A stretch of DNA of 47,140 nt from Fibrobacter sp. (GTDB taxonomy: Bacteria > Fibrobacterota > Chitinivibrionia > Chitinivibrionales > Chitinispirillaceae). The stretch is taken from contig JAAYPC010000080.1 in the NCBI GenBank assembly GCA_012519985.1, forward strand, positions 1 to 47,140, given 5' to 3'. Positions 1-9,240 of the stretch are shown here, piece by piece (within the stretch, counting starts at the first letter, position 1; every line of letters starts with the position of its first letter). The notes beneath the pieces are model-generated. The model had not been told where the DNA came from. It made no database searches and saw only the letters and a list, made by a program, of their open reading frames with translations. Both the position numbers and the translations under genes were made by a program.

Positions 1-108
1 ATTCAAAAAGGGGTGTTTACTCTGGATCTCAATATTGACCTGGGAGGATGGAGCAATCTGGTAACCGGACCTCGGGTGAGCAAAGTTACTGCCGGATTAT
101 TCTTTTAA
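1..108 (+). CDS. C-terminal end of a probable outer-membrane beta-barrel protein (partial)
   Basis: Frame 1 is open from the first base to a TAA at 106-108 and encodes 35 residues. The last residues alternate hydrophobic and polar and the protein ends Ala-Gly-Leu-Phe-Phe. A terminal aromatic residue on a beta-strand is the usual outer-membrane insertion signal of beta-barrel proteins. A clear terminator follows. The start and most of the gene lie outside the window, so the family cannot be named. Confidence 0.55.
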   Translation: MQKGVFTLDLNIDLGGWSNLVTGPRVSKVTAGLFF

Positions 109-145
109 AAGATCCGGGTATCTGCCCGATCAGAATATGAGATTA

Positions 146-186
146 AAGTCTTCTTATCTGAAATGATGAGAGGACTTTTTTTTTTA
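146..186 (+). terminator. Rho-independent terminator after the partial barrel gene
   Basis: A 13-bp stem (146-158 with 165-177, two G-T wobbles) encloses a 6-nt loop and is followed by a run of nine or more T. It lies 38 bp after the stop of the upstream partial gene. Confidence 0.85.
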
Positions 187-295
187 AAGTGTTGCCTTAT
201 ATTTACAGATTTTTAACTCAACAATTATATTGCTATTTAATTGAGCAATTCAGGCAATTAAATGTGCAATAAACAGTGAAAATCTGGAGGATTTA

Positions 296-1057
296 ATGGC
301 TAAATGTTCCAGTTGTGGAAAAGAGATTGCTAACAATACTATGCTTCAGGTTGGAAATGGCTCGTTTTGCAATGAGGAGTGCAGTCAAAAGTTTGATAAA
401 AATGGCAAGGGAAATATTGCCAGATCTGCAAAGAGTTTCCGATTAATACATCCCCTTAAAAATGGTTCAATAATTCCCCTGATAACTGTGGCATTAATCA
501 CAGCAGCACTTATATGGCTTTTTACCAACCCGACTGATAAGCGATCTGATAATCGAATCGATATTCAATCGGATACAGTAATGGCCAAATTCATATCCCC
601 TGATAACGCGTTTTCTGTATTGTTGCCTGGTAAGGTACAGGAGAAAAGGGAAAATTTGAATTCAGAAATCGGCCCAGTTGAAATCTTTACCTATAGTGCA
701 AAGTCAAAACATCATGATTACACTGTAGTTTATGTGGACTATCCTCATTTCATGGTTGAAGAGCAGGGCGCAGAGGAACTACTGAATGGTGCAAGTTATG
801 GAACTGTCATGGATAGTCATGGAAAGCTAATGACTGAGAATACCATTGATTTGCAGGGAAATCCAGGCCGTGAGCTGAAAATTGTCGGTCCGCAGAAAGA
901 ATACATCAGAGCACGCCTTTTTTTAGTGAATAACCGGCTTTATCAAATTAAAGTTGTATCGAGTATCTCGCATACGATGGATAAGGATGTGGAGATAATG
1001 TTTGATTCGTTCAAATTGATCGGTAAGGAAGCACTCAGATCTGCAAAAAAAGCCTGA
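296..1057 (+). CDS. Membrane-anchored protein with N-terminal zinc-ribbon-like motif
   Basis: This 253-residue protein is not assigned to a named family. Residues 4-30 hold CSSCGKE and, after about 17 residues, CNEEC, a paired-cysteine arrangement typical of small zinc ribbons. One hydrophobic segment at about residues 61-78 would anchor it in the inner membrane. The remaining 170 residues contain SPDNAFSVLLPGKV and look like a soluble extracytoplasmic beta-rich domain, as in uncharacterised proteins that pair a ribbon with a membrane-anchored domain. A CTGGAGG Shine-Dalgarno sequence sits 5 bp before the ATG. It is monocistronic: the next gene faces it. Function unknown. Confidence 0.75.
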   Translation: MAKCSSCGKEIANNTMLQVGNGSFCNEECSQKFDKNGKGNIARSAKSFRLIHPLKNGSIIPLITVALITAALIWLFTNPTDKRSDNRIDIQSDTVMAKFISPDNAFSVLLPGKVQEKRENLNSEIGPVEIFTYSAKSKHHDYTVVYVDYPHFMVEEQGAEELLNGASYGTVMDSHGKLMTENTIDLQGNPGRELKIVGPQKEYIRARLFLVNNRLYQIKVVSSISHTMDKDVEIMFDSFKLIGKEALRSAKKA

Positions 1058-1143
1058 GCGGCAATGTTCTATGTGATAAACTGCAATCCGAATTGCTGAT
1101 CCTGCCCTACTCTGTTCCAATCTGCAGTTGGCGACTACTACGG

Positions 1144-1821
1144 TTAATTTGATATCTGGATATCGTCATAATCGGCCATAGCATCTGAATTGGTGTTATC
1201 GGCATCACTGAGAAGGCCGATTACCTCTACATCCGGAGGATTTTTGCCAAATAAGCGGATGTAATCTTCCCTTATATTCACTTTCTGGGTAATCCATTGT
1301 CCTTTTTTTTCGGTGCCGCTTCTTAAAACCACAATACGCGCTCTGCTGTTATAGGGACTGTTGACAGTGGTACCAGGTGGCAGTGTGCTGCTCCATACAT
1401 ATTTAATGATGTCATTGAATTTGAACTTGCCTTTAAAGATGACATAGATTCCAGCACCGCTGTCGTTTTTATTCCTTTTTGTCTCATCTCCACCGGAAGG
1501 AAGTTTGTGAATGCGCCATTTCCAGGAAAGAAACGGGTAGTGTTCAACGGAAAAGTTGTGTTTTTTGCCTATACTGGTACAACCGCCTTCAGTTTTTACC
1601 CGTAGAAATTCTTTATCCGATTCTTTTTGTATGGAGAACATGGAGATGTCTTTTCTGCTGGGATGCCATCCAGAAGGAAGATTTTCTCCGGAGTGATTTT
1701 TCACAGAGAAGGTATCGATTACTTGTTTACGGTTTAAATCATTGCCGGGGTTTGCTTCGGCAGGAAACAGGGGTAGCAGGATTAAACCGGCACTGGCTAA
1801 TGTGGACAAAAAAGAGTTCAT
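1144..1821 (-). CDS. Exported DUF3047 family protein
   Basis: This 225-residue protein starts with a typical signal peptide (Met-Asn-Ser, a hydrophobic stretch, cleavage probably after the PAEA at about residues 20-23). The mature part matches DUF3047: YPFLSWKWRIHKLP, a GAGIYVIF strand, and a C-terminal VEVIGLLSDADNT followed by an ADYDDI ending. Members are predicted periplasmic beta-sandwich proteins of unknown function that resemble carbohydrate-binding folds. An AAGGTG ribosome site precedes the ATG. The gene is alone and transcribed away from recA. Family assignment is from recognised motifs; no function is assigned. Confidence 0.8.
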   Translation of the reverse strand: MNSFLSTLASAGLILLPLFPAEANPGNDLNRKQVIDTFSVKNHSGENLPSGWHPSRKDISMFSIQKESDKEFLRVKTEGGCTSIGKKHNFSVEHYPFLSWKWRIHKLPSGGDETKRNKNDSGAGIYVIFKGKFKFNDIIKYVWSSTLPPGTTVNSPYNSRARIVVLRSGTEKKGQWITQKVNIREDYIRLFGKNPPDVEVIGLLSDADNTNSDAMADYDDIQISN

Positions 1822-2059
1822 ATATAAGCACCTTCGAAAGTTGCGGCCTGGTCTTCATCAGGAACCGATAAATACGATAAAGCATTGAATATATTGTACA
1901 TGGCTTGTTGATGACTGTTTCCCTACGCTTACTTTTATCTTGTGGTACAAAGGTATCTTCTTTCCATAATAGCCGCCAAATCGTATCTTTAGAAATCATC
2001 CCGTCAAATCATGTTTTGAACAACATCCGGAAAATTAAAATTATTGAGAGGAGTTCTTC

Positions 2060-3130
2060 GTGGCAAAAAAGAGCAGTATTAGCGAAGAGTCAAAAAGCAG
2101 AAACAGTGCATTGGACCAGGCGGTTAGTCAGATCGAAAAAGCGCATGGTAAGGGTTCGATAATGCGTCTGGGTACCGCAAGTCTTCAGGTTGATACACCT
2201 GTGATCTCTTCAGGAGCGCTCTCACTTGATCTTGCTCTGGGGGTTGGTGGATTTCCCAAGGGGAGAATAATAGAAATTTATGGTCCGGAATCATCTGGGA
2301 AAACCACTCTGGCACTTCATGCTATTGCCAATGCCCAGAAAAAGGGAGGAATTGCCGTATTGATCGATGCTGAATATGCATTCGATGCGGCGTATGCAAA
2401 GAATCTGGGAGTTGATATCGATAATCTGTTGGTCTCTCAGCCCGATACCGGCGAACAGGCCCTGGAGATTGCAGACACACTGGTACGCAGCGGAGCGGTG
2501 GATATAATAGTTGTAGACAGTGTCGCGGCGCTGGTTCCTGCCGCTGAAATAGAAGGCGATATGGGCGATAATCATGTGGGTTTGCAAGCGCGGCTAATGT
2601 CTCAAGCTCTTCGCAAACTGACTGGAATCATTTCAAAATCAAAAACATGCCTTATTTTTATAAATCAACTCCGTATGAAAATCGGTGTTATGTTTGGCAA
2701 CCCTGAGACTACAACCGGTGGAAATGCACTGAAATTCTACTCATCAGTAAGAATCGACATCCGCAGGATTGCGGCTATTAAAGATGGAGAGAATGTGATA
2801 GGAAACCGTACCCGGGCTAAAGTGGTAAAAAACAAGGTCGCTCCGCCCTTTAAAGAGGCAGAATTTGATATTCTTTATGGTAAAGGTATCTCGTTTGAGG
2901 GTGATTTGCTTGATTTGGCTGCGGAAATGGGAATAGTGGAGAAAAGTGGATCATGGTTTTCTTATAAAGGCGAAAGAATCGGGCAGGGACGAGAGAAGGT
3001 GCGTGATTTTTTGATTGAGAACCGTGACATTCTTCAGGCCATTGAGCAGGAAGTACGCGAAAAAGGTGCTTTAAAGAAAGTATTGGCAGAAGACAGCTCT
3101 GAAGAGGTTCCTGCAGAGCTATTGGAGTAG
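2060..3130 (+). CDS. recA: Recombinase RecA
   Basis: The product is the cytoplasmic strand-exchange ATPase of homologous recombination, which also triggers LexA cleavage in the SOS response. At 356 residues it has the usual length. Walker A GPESSGKT is at residues 75-82. The Walker B strand ([13 protein letters not shown]), the loop-2 region ([17 protein letters not shown]) and the [20 protein letters not shown] segment are intact. The start is GTG, chosen because GAGAGGAG lies 6 bp upstream and the protein then begins MAKKSS as in other RecAs. It ends with TAG. I saw no convincing LexA box upstream, but the box of this lineage is unknown to me. alaS follows 63 bp later and may be co-transcribed. 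Confidence 0.98.
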   Translation: MAKKSSISEESKSRNSALDQAVSQIEKAHGKGSIMRLGTASLQVDTPVISSGALSLDLALGVGGFPKGRIIEIYGPESSGKTTLALHAIANAQKKGGIAVLIDAEYAFDAAYAKNLGVDIDNLLVSQPDTGEQALEIADTLVRSGAVDIIVVDSVAALVPAAEIEGDMGDNHVGLQARLMSQALRKLTGIISKSKTCLIFINQLRMKIGVMFGNPETTTGGNALKFYSSVRIDIRRIAAIKDGENVIGNRTRAKVVKNKVAPPFKEAEFDILYGKGISFEGDLLDLAAEMGIVEKSGSWFSYKGERIGQGREKVRDFLIENRDILQAIEQEVREKGALKKVLAEDSSEEVPAELLE

Positions 3131-3193
3131 CAAAATAAATCGTTTAATTTCTTTTGACGTGGTGTTCTTAACAACGGAAAAATCTCTGTTTCT

Positions 3194-5866
3194 ATGAAAT
3201 CTTCAAAAACTATTCGTAATGATTTTATAAGCTTTTTTACGGAGCGTAAGCATTTATTTGTGCCCAGTGCACCGGTGGTACCACAGGATGACCCGACACT
3301 TCTTTTCACCAATGCCGGAATGAATCAGTTTAAGTCAATCTTTCTGGGTGATAATCCCGGTAAATTAACACGTGCTGTCAATTCCCAGAAATGCATGCGG
3401 GTTTCAGGAAAACATAATGATCTTGAAGAGGTGGGCCGTGATCACTATCATCATACATTCTTTGAGATGCTTGGAAACTGGTCTTTTGGGGATTATTATA
3501 AGAAAGAAGCTATCGGCTGGGCCTGGGAGCTTTTCACCAAAATCTGGAAACTCCCCAGGGAACGGCTTTTTGTAACAATACATCATTCTGATGATGAGGC
3601 CGAGGCGTTATGGAAGAGTGAAACCGACATTGCTCATGAACGTATTCTGAAGTTCGGGGATAAGAGCAATTTCTGGGAAATGGGAGACACTGGGCCTTGT
3701 GGTCCTTGCTCTGAAATTCATTACGACATTGGGGATTTATCGACGCAGAAAGAGACTTTTAATGACCCCATTAAAGGTATAAACGGCCAGAATGACCGAT
3801 ACCGCGAATTATGGAATCTGGTATTCATTCAGTACAATCGAGAAAAGGATGGTTCGCTTAAGCCTCTTCCCAACAAGCATGTTGACACTGGAATGGGCTT
3901 TGAGCGTATCGTATCGGTTATTCAGGGGGTTACATCCAATTATGATACCGATCTTTTTCAACCTGTTATAGCTGAAATTGAAAAACTCAGTGGTAAGCAA
4001 TATTCCAGGGGACCGCAGGGAACTGCTCACCGGGTCATAGCTGATCATATTCGTGCACTGGTTTTTGCGATCACAGATGGTGCTTTTCCGTCTAATGAAG
4101 GAAGAGGATATGTGCTTCGGCGATTACTCAGAAGAGCAGCAAGATTTGCACGAGAGCTGGGTTTGAAAGAGCCTTTTCTTTTTAATCTGGTGCCTGTGCT
4201 TGTCAATGAAATGGGTGAGGCGTTTCCGGAGATAGCTGAGCGGCAGAGTTTTGTGCAGGAAGTCATCCGTGCTGAAGAGGAGCGTTTCGGAGCTACACTG
4301 GAGCAGGGTATCGAGAAATTCAATCAGATGGTACAGGCCAGTAAGCTCAAAAATATAAGTGTTCTTTCCGGAGCAGATGTTTTCTCATTGTACGACACTT
4401 ATGGGTTCCCTATGGACCTTACCCGTCTTATGGCTGAAGAGCAGAACCTATCTATAGATGAGCAGGGTTATGCTCAATTGATGGAAAAACAGAAGGAACG
4501 TGCGCGCGAATCCCGCAAAGCAGATGAGGGACTGACCCCTGAGGGGTGGATAGAGCTTAAGCCTGTATGTGGGACCGAATTTGTGGGGTATCTTCAGGAG
4601 CATATTGCAGTAAATGTCTGCAGATATAAATCTTTTGAAACAGCAGATGGACAAACCGTATATCTGTTAATTTTAGACAGAACGCCTTTTTATGCGGAAT
4701 CCGGCGGACAGGTTGGGGATACCGGAATCATGGTGACTGCTTCAGGGAAGCAGATCACGGTTAAGGATACTTTCAAATGGAATGATCTTGTCATTCACAG
4801 GACCTGTTGTGCTCAGCCCTTAACAAAAGATGACTTCCAGGGACCTGTTGATGCCACTATTGACACAGTACTTCGCCAGGCGACCCGTAGAAATCATTCT
4901 GCGACCCACCTGATTCAGGCTGCGCTCAGAAAAGTATTGGGCACCCACGTTCAGCAGTCTGGCTCTAAAGTTGACCCCTATGGATTGCGTTTTGATTTTA
5001 CTCATTTTAAAGCCATGACTACAGATGAAATTAAAACTGTGGAACGGCTGGTTAACGAATGGATTCTCAGGGATGTAGCGGTTAGTACCGAAATAAAGGA
5101 ACTGAAAGCAGCTAAGGATGAAGGGGCGACCGCTTTATTCGGTGAAAAATATGGTGACAAGGTAAGAGTGGTGAGCATGGGTGAACTGAGCAAAGAGCTT
5201 TGCGGGGGAACTCATGTGGTGTCAACCGGGCAGATCGGTTTATTGCATATCACGGAGGAGACCAGTATCAGTGCGGGTGTACGCCGGATAAGTGCGATTA
5301 CCGGATTATCAGTAATTGATTTTCTGAATAATAAAGAGGAGAAACTGTCTGGTTTGTCAAATCTGCTAAAGTCGGGTGAAGACAAACTTCAGATGAGAGT
5401 GGAAAGCCTTCTCGATACTGTAAAGAAGCTGGAGGATAAGGTAGCAGAGCTTTCAAAGAGCAGGATTTCTGGAATCATTGACAATCTTTTCGAACAGGCT
5501 TCCCGTAAAGAGGGAGCATTCCCCTGGATCAGCAGTAATCTTGGGGATCTGGATAAGGATTCCTTTGCCAGAATTACAGATGCAGTTTCAGATACAATCA
5601 AAAGTAATAATCTGACAAATATGGTAATTGTAATTGGTGCCTCAGTTGATGGAAAGGTGCAGTTTGCTGCCAGTGCAGGTAATGATGTCGTAAAAAAATA
5701 CGGAGTTCATTGTGGAGAACTGGTAAAAGCTGCTGCTCAGCAAGCCGGAGGAGGTGGGGGTGGATCTGCGGTGAGAGCGCAGGCTGGTGGCAAGGATCCA
5801 TCTAAACTGGAGCAGGCGCTAAAGACTGCAGCACTTATTATTGAATCGAAAGCAAAAGTATCATGA
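3194..5866 (+). CDS. alaS: Alanine--tRNA ligase
   Basis: AlaS charges tRNA-Ala and hydrolyses mischarged Ser/Gly-tRNA-Ala. The 890-residue protein has the full bacterial layout. The N-terminal class II catalytic core includes LLFTNAGMNQFKSIFLG and the HTFFEMLGNWSFGDYYK motif. A tRNA-recognition region follows, then the editing domain with HSATH (His568, His572) and CGGTH (Cys670, His674), which form the zinc site. A coiled coil and the C-Ala domain with a six-glycine run near the end complete it. The Shine-Dalgarno sequence is weak. The end overlaps the next gene by ATGA, so the two are likely translationally coupled. Confidence 0.98.
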   Translation: MKSSKTIRNDFISFFTERKHLFVPSAPVVPQDDPTLLFTNAGMNQFKSIFLGDNPGKLTRAVNSQKCMRVSGKHNDLEEVGRDHYHHTFFEMLGNWSFGDYYKKEAIGWAWELFTKIWKLPRERLFVTIHHSDDEAEALWKSETDIAHERILKFGDKSNFWEMGDTGPCGPCSEIHYDIGDLSTQKETFNDPIKGINGQNDRYRELWNLVFIQYNREKDGSLKPLPNKHVDTGMGFERIVSVIQGVTSNYDTDLFQPVIAEIEKLSGKQYSRGPQGTAHRVIADHIRALVFAITDGAFPSNEGRGYVLRRLLRRAARFARELGLKEPFLFNLVPVLVNEMGEAFPEIAERQSFVQEVIRAEEERFGATLEQGIEKFNQMVQASKLKNISVLSGADVFSLYDTYGFPMDLTRLMAEEQNLSIDEQGYAQLMEKQKERARESRKADEGLTPEGWIELKPVCGTEFVGYLQEHIAVNVCRYKSFETADGQTVYLLILDRTPFYAESGGQVGDTGIMVTASGKQITVKDTFKWNDLVIHRTCCAQPLTKDDFQGPVDATIDTVLRQATRRNHSATHLIQAALRKVLGTHVQQSGSKVDPYGLRFDFTHFKAMTTDEIKTVERLVNEWILRDVAVSTEIKELKAAKDEGATALFGEKYGDKVRVVSMGELSKELCGGTHVVSTGQIGLLHITEETSISAGVRRISAITGLSVIDFLNNKEEKLSGLSNLLKSGEDKLQMRVESLLDTVKKLEDKVAELSKSRISGIIDNLFEQASRKEGAFPWISSNLGDLDKDSFARITDAVSDTIKSNNLTNMVIVIGASVDGKVQFAASAGNDVVKKYGVHCGELVKAAAQQAGGGGGGSAVRAQAGGKDPSKLEQALKTAALIIESKAKVS

Positions 5867-6618
5867 AAAAGAGTGTCAAAGAAGCTTTGCAGGGCAGACT
5901 GGATAGTGGGAAGAAGTGTTACTGGGTGCTTCTGGACCCAGATGATTTTTCTCTGAAAGAGGCTTCCAGAGTAGCAGCAGAATCTCAGGCTTGTGGTGCG
6001 AATGCACTGCTAGTGGGAGGCAGTCTCATCTACTCCAATCATTTTGATCAGTTTGTTCTTACCCTTAAAGAAAATGCATCGATTCCGGTCATTCTTTTTC
6101 CTGGCGATGCTACTCAGCTTTCCAGACATGCCGATGCGCTGTTATATCTTTCGCTTGTCTCCGGGCGTAATCCTGCAAACCTTATTGGTGAACATGTTAA
6201 GGCGGCTCCTGTAATAAAAGACTTCGGTTTGGAACCTATTTCTACTGCATATATGCTTGTGGAATCCGGCACGGTCAGCTCTGTTGAATTCATGAGTAAT
6301 ACCCGTCCCTTGCCGCGTAATAAACCGGAAATTGCTGCCGCTCATGCACTGGCTGCCCAGTATATGGGTATGAGTATGGTGTATCTGGAAGCCGGAAGCG
6401 GAGCATTGAAATCGGTTCCACCAGAGATGATAAAGATGGTTCGTGCATTTGTAGACATTCCCATTATTGTTGGCGGGGGAATCTGCAGCAGTGCCGATGC
6501 TGTGGAAAAACTGAATGCCGGAGCTGATATTATAGTAACCGGGAATATTCTGCGTAAAGAAAACGGCCTCGAGCTGATGAAAGAGATAGCTGCAGTTGTG
6601 CAGCAATTTACCAATTAA
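5863..6618 (+). CDS. Geranylgeranylglyceryl-phosphate synthase family protein (PcrB/GGGPS)
   Basis: This 251-residue TIM-barrel enzyme of the GGGPS/PcrB family transfers a polyprenyl chain to sn-glycerol-1-phosphate, the first committed step of archaeal-type ether lipids. Visible motifs are the N-terminal LLDPDDFSL, ALLVGGS, VILFPGD, the substrate-binding YLEAGSGA, VGGGI for phosphate binding, and ADIIVTGN. Length and motifs fit the group II enzymes of archaea and the Bacteroidetes/Fibrobacteres assemblage rather than the shorter Bacillus PcrB. The gene overlaps the alaS stop by 4 bp. The prenyl chain length cannot be read from the sequence. I infer that this host could make an ether lipid or lipid-linked glycerol phosphate; no partner gene (for example DGGGPS) is in the window. 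Confidence 0.88.
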   Translation: MKKSVKEALQGRLDSGKKCYWVLLDPDDFSLKEASRVAAESQACGANALLVGGSLIYSNHFDQFVLTLKENASIPVILFPGDATQLSRHADALLYLSLVSGRNPANLIGEHVKAAPVIKDFGLEPISTAYMLVESGTVSSVEFMSNTRPLPRNKPEIAAAHALAAQYMGMSMVYLEAGSGALKSVPPEMIKMVRAFVDIPIIVGGGICSSADAVEKLNAGADIIVTGNILRKENGLELMKEIAAVVQQFTN

Positions 6619-7016
6619 GAGAACAGGCAGTCATTTTGCCGCCAATCCCAGTTTCTCAGCTATAATGCTCACTTCTTTTTGTATCCTCTACCAATATTGT
6701 ATCCTGCCAAAAATTTGATTCCGGTAATCTATTGATAAAAGGGTATAATCGAATTATATCATTGAATTGAAAAGGTTTCTTCGAAGCGTTGATGCTAAAA
6801 AATCGGAAAAACCATGTCAGACAATTATAGTACAAAGGAAAATAAAGGAAATGGTTAAACTGTTATTTGTATTGCCGGAGGACATGGAATTAAATGATAA
6901 AATTTAAGGAATTCTGTGTACAAGTTAACCGTTTTATTTATATTAAGATTTTACTTTAAAATTACGTGATAATCAGCATGGCAGTTTTTTCAATGTTCAC
7001 ACGCAAGGAGATGCTT
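6619..7016. other. Intergenic region before the ompA-like gene
   Basis: About 400 bp of AT-rich sequence without a credible gene. No terminator hairpin follows the GGGPS stop and no clear sigma70 promoter stands out. Only the ribosome site of the next gene (AAGGAG at 7005-7010) could be assigned. Confidence 0.5.
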
Positions 7017-8831
7017 ATGCGGTTAATTAAAAGGCTCTTTATTGGAGCCATTGTGCTGTCTTTTGCAATTACGGTAACTGCAAATGATGTCAACACATCC
7101 GGACAATCCGGTGTGATCAGAACATTTTCAGCAAACACCCTGGGCAAAACCGGTTTCTACATCGGAAGCAGTTTCAAATATGCCGCAGATAAAGACTATC
7201 TGACTGAGGTAAGAAGAAAAGGTGCCGTAATTTCCCATGATGCTTCGCATCTGTTTTCCGGAAACTTCTATATCGGGTATGGATTGTTTCAACATCTTGA
7301 TTTTAGTTTTGATATTCCTGCTTATTATGATGTCTCTGGTTTTGAGCAGAAACTCTCTGGTATTGGTGATCTGGGAGTTGCCCTTAAACTGGGTAATCCT
7401 TTCCAGAAAGACAGTGCCTTTATAAGTCATGCTTATGCTCTCAAATTGACTTTCCCTACAGGACAGAACAAAAGAGGGCTTTTTGCAAGACACTCTTATT
7501 ACGTAACAGATAATCAGGGCAGCAAGGTCAATACGCTTGCTAAAAATGCTTATTTTTTAAGCCCTATGATCTTGTGGACCATGAACTTTGACAGGCTTTC
7601 AAGTCCCATCCCTCTGCAACTTCATGCAAACCTGGGTTGTGTTGTTGCACCACAGAAAAGCAGAAGTGCTGTGCTGGGAGCTGTGGCCGTAGAGTATACC
7701 CCTGCCCCGCTTATCACATTGTTCACTGAAATTACCGGAGAATCTTCAGTTAAACATTATACCGAAAAATTCGATGCCACTTCTTTCAACGATGATCAGG
7801 TCTGGTTGACTCCTGGGGTGAAGTTCAATTTTCCCAATGGAATGTTTCTGACTTTAGCTGGGGATTTCGGTATTTCCGACAGAGATGTTAATGTTACCAA
7901 ATGGAGCAAAAACGGATACAATTACTCTACAAATCCACTCCCCCGTTTTGGGACCCAGATCGCATTTGGATGGAAGGGAATACTTAAAGAGCAGGACAGC
8001 GATCAGGATGGAATTGATAATAAGCATGATAAATGTCCAAATGAGCCAGAGGACAAGGATGGCTTTGAAGATGATGATGGATGCCCGGATCTGGACAACG
8101 ACAATGATGGTGTCTCTGATGTTAAAGATAAGTGTCCTAATGAAGCGGAAGATAAGGATGGCTTTGAAGATGACGATGGATGCCCTGATCCGGATAATGA
8201 TAAAGATGGTATTCCTGATGAGAAGGACAAGTGTCCAAACGAAGCAGAGGACAAGGACGGTTTTGAAGATGATGACGGATGTCCTGAACCGGATAATGAC
8301 AAAGATGGAATCCTTGATGGTAATGACTTGTGTCCGGACAAGCCAGAGGATCTGGATGGCTTTGAAGACAATGATGGGTGTCCGGAGTTGGATAATGACG
8401 GAGATGGTGTCGTTGATAGCCTTGATAAGTGTCCGGGGGTAAAAGGACTACCCACCAATGATGGATGTCCGAAAACTCAGGAAATCCAACGTGGAAAACT
8501 GATCCTTGCAGGTGTAACGTTCATGTCAGGTAAGGCGGTTCTCAATGTTAATTCCTACACCATTCTGGATCAGGTCTACGAGTCTCTTGCCGAGTGGAAA
8601 GAGGTAAAACTGGAGATTCAGGGACATACCGACAGTCAGGGTAGTGATGCTGCCAATTTGAAACTGTCACAGGCACGTGCCGATGCTGTCAGATTGTACC
8701 TGATCAAGAAGGGTATTTCCTCGGACCGGCTCAGAGCTGTCGGTTATGGTGAGGCTTTCCCAATAGCTGATAATGCTACTGCCGAAGGAAGAGAGAGAAA
8801 CAGAAGAGTTGAGCTACATAGAATAGATTAA
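7017..8831 (+). CDS. OmpA-family outer-membrane protein with thrombospondin type 3 calcium repeats
   Basis: This 604-residue cell-envelope protein probably links the outer membrane to peptidoglycan. It has a signal peptide at residues 1-24, a predicted beta-barrel at about 25-325, an Asp-rich segment of thrombospondin type 3 repeats at about 327-487 (DxDxDGxxDxxDxCP pattern, calcium binding in the family), and an OmpA peptidoglycan-binding domain at about 495-604 with IQGHTDSQG and the NRRVEL ending. The start at 7017 was chosen over upstream ATGs at 6966 and 7011 because AAGGAG at 7005-7010 gives 6-bp spacing and the protein then opens with a positively charged signal peptide. A strong terminator follows. 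It is monocistronic and probably abundant. Confidence 0.93.
   Translation: MRLIKRLFIGAIVLSFAITVTANDVNTSGQSGVIRTFSANTLGKTGFYIGSSFKYAADKDYLTEVRRKGAVISHDASHLFSGNFYIGYGLFQHLDFSFDIPAYYDVSGFEQKLSGIGDLGVALKLGNPFQKDSAFISHAYALKLTFPTGQNKRGLFARHSYYVTDNQGSKVNTLAKNAYFLSPMILWTMNFDRLSSPIPLQLHANLGCVVAPQKSRSAVLGAVAVEYTPAPLITLFTEITGESSVKHYTEKFDATSFNDDQVWLTPGVKFNFPNGMFLTLAGDFGISDRDVNVTKWSKNGYNYSTNPLPRFGTQIAFGWKGILKEQDSDQDGIDNKHDKCPNEPEDKDGFEDDDGCPDLDNDNDGVSDVKDKCPNEAEDKDGFEDDDGCPDPDNDKDGIPDEKDKCPNEAEDKDGFEDDDGCPEPDNDKDGILDGNDLCPDKPEDLDGFEDNDGCPELDNDGDGVVDSLDKCPGVKGLPTNDGCPKTQEIQRGKLILAGVTFMSGKAVLNVNSYTILDQVYESLAEWKEVKLEIQGHTDSQGSDAANLKLSQARADAVRLYLIKKGISSDRLRAVGYGEAFPIADNATAEGRERNRRVELHRID
8049..8444 (+). repeat. 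Four in-gene 99-bp tandem repeats (TSP3 calcium-binding units)
   Basis: Units begin at 8049, 8148, 8247 and 8346, exactly 99 bp (33 codons) apart. Each encodes the core DKDGFEDDDGCP or a close variant plus a Cys-Pro pair. The high nucleotide identity between units suggests recent copy-number change. Confidence 0.9.
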
Positions 8832-8866
8832 TATCGGATCTGTTCAGAATAGTAATATTTTTCCTG

Positions 8867-8896
8867 TGCCCCTCGCTTTTTGAGGGGCATTTTTTA
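8867..8896 (+). terminator. Rho-independent terminator of the ompA-like gene
   Basis: A perfect 8-bp stem (8867-8874 with 8882-8889) encloses a 7-nt loop and is followed by six T, 35 bp after the stop codon. Confidence 0.93.
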
Positions 8897-9240
8897 TTGT
8901 GTGCTAAACAAATTGATAAAAGTCTTAATCTGCTGCTCTTAAAAAAAATCCTTTCCGTAAATACTGCTTGCCCGATCAACAGCATAAATGTTATACCTTA
9001 CAATAACACCGGAATCGGAGTTGGTTCATACACACCCGCCGGAAAAATGGACGGGTAAACTCTTTAGTTGAGCTGTCTTTTTCTATATTCATCTCTTTTA
9101 CGGTGAATCAGAAATTAAATTGTTAGATTATGTTTATAGTTGATTGCCGATGATTATTTGATGAATCGCATGAGATCGCTGGCTGATTTCCAGGGATATT
9201 GTTTGTAAGAAAAAAATGAGGTTTAAAAACTCATAAGGAA
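8897..9240. other. Intergenic region before the tandem outer-membrane paralogues
   Basis: About 345 bp without a credible gene. It contains one isolated TGCCCGATCA (8966-8975), a motif that recurs in arrays at 13.3 kb. An imperfect hairpin with ACCCG/CGGGT arms lies near 9032-9058. Neither could be tied to a known element. Confidence 0.4.

Noticed and set aside
7885-8458. Long open frames on both strands across the calcium-repeat region
   Set aside because: They are shadows of the 99-bp repeats in the ompA-like gene and have low-complexity translations (Ser/Pro- or Met/Asp-rich).
9030-9060. Possible riboswitch or attenuator hairpin upstream of the barrel pair
   Set aside because: Stem is short and imperfect and matches no riboswitch consensus known to me.
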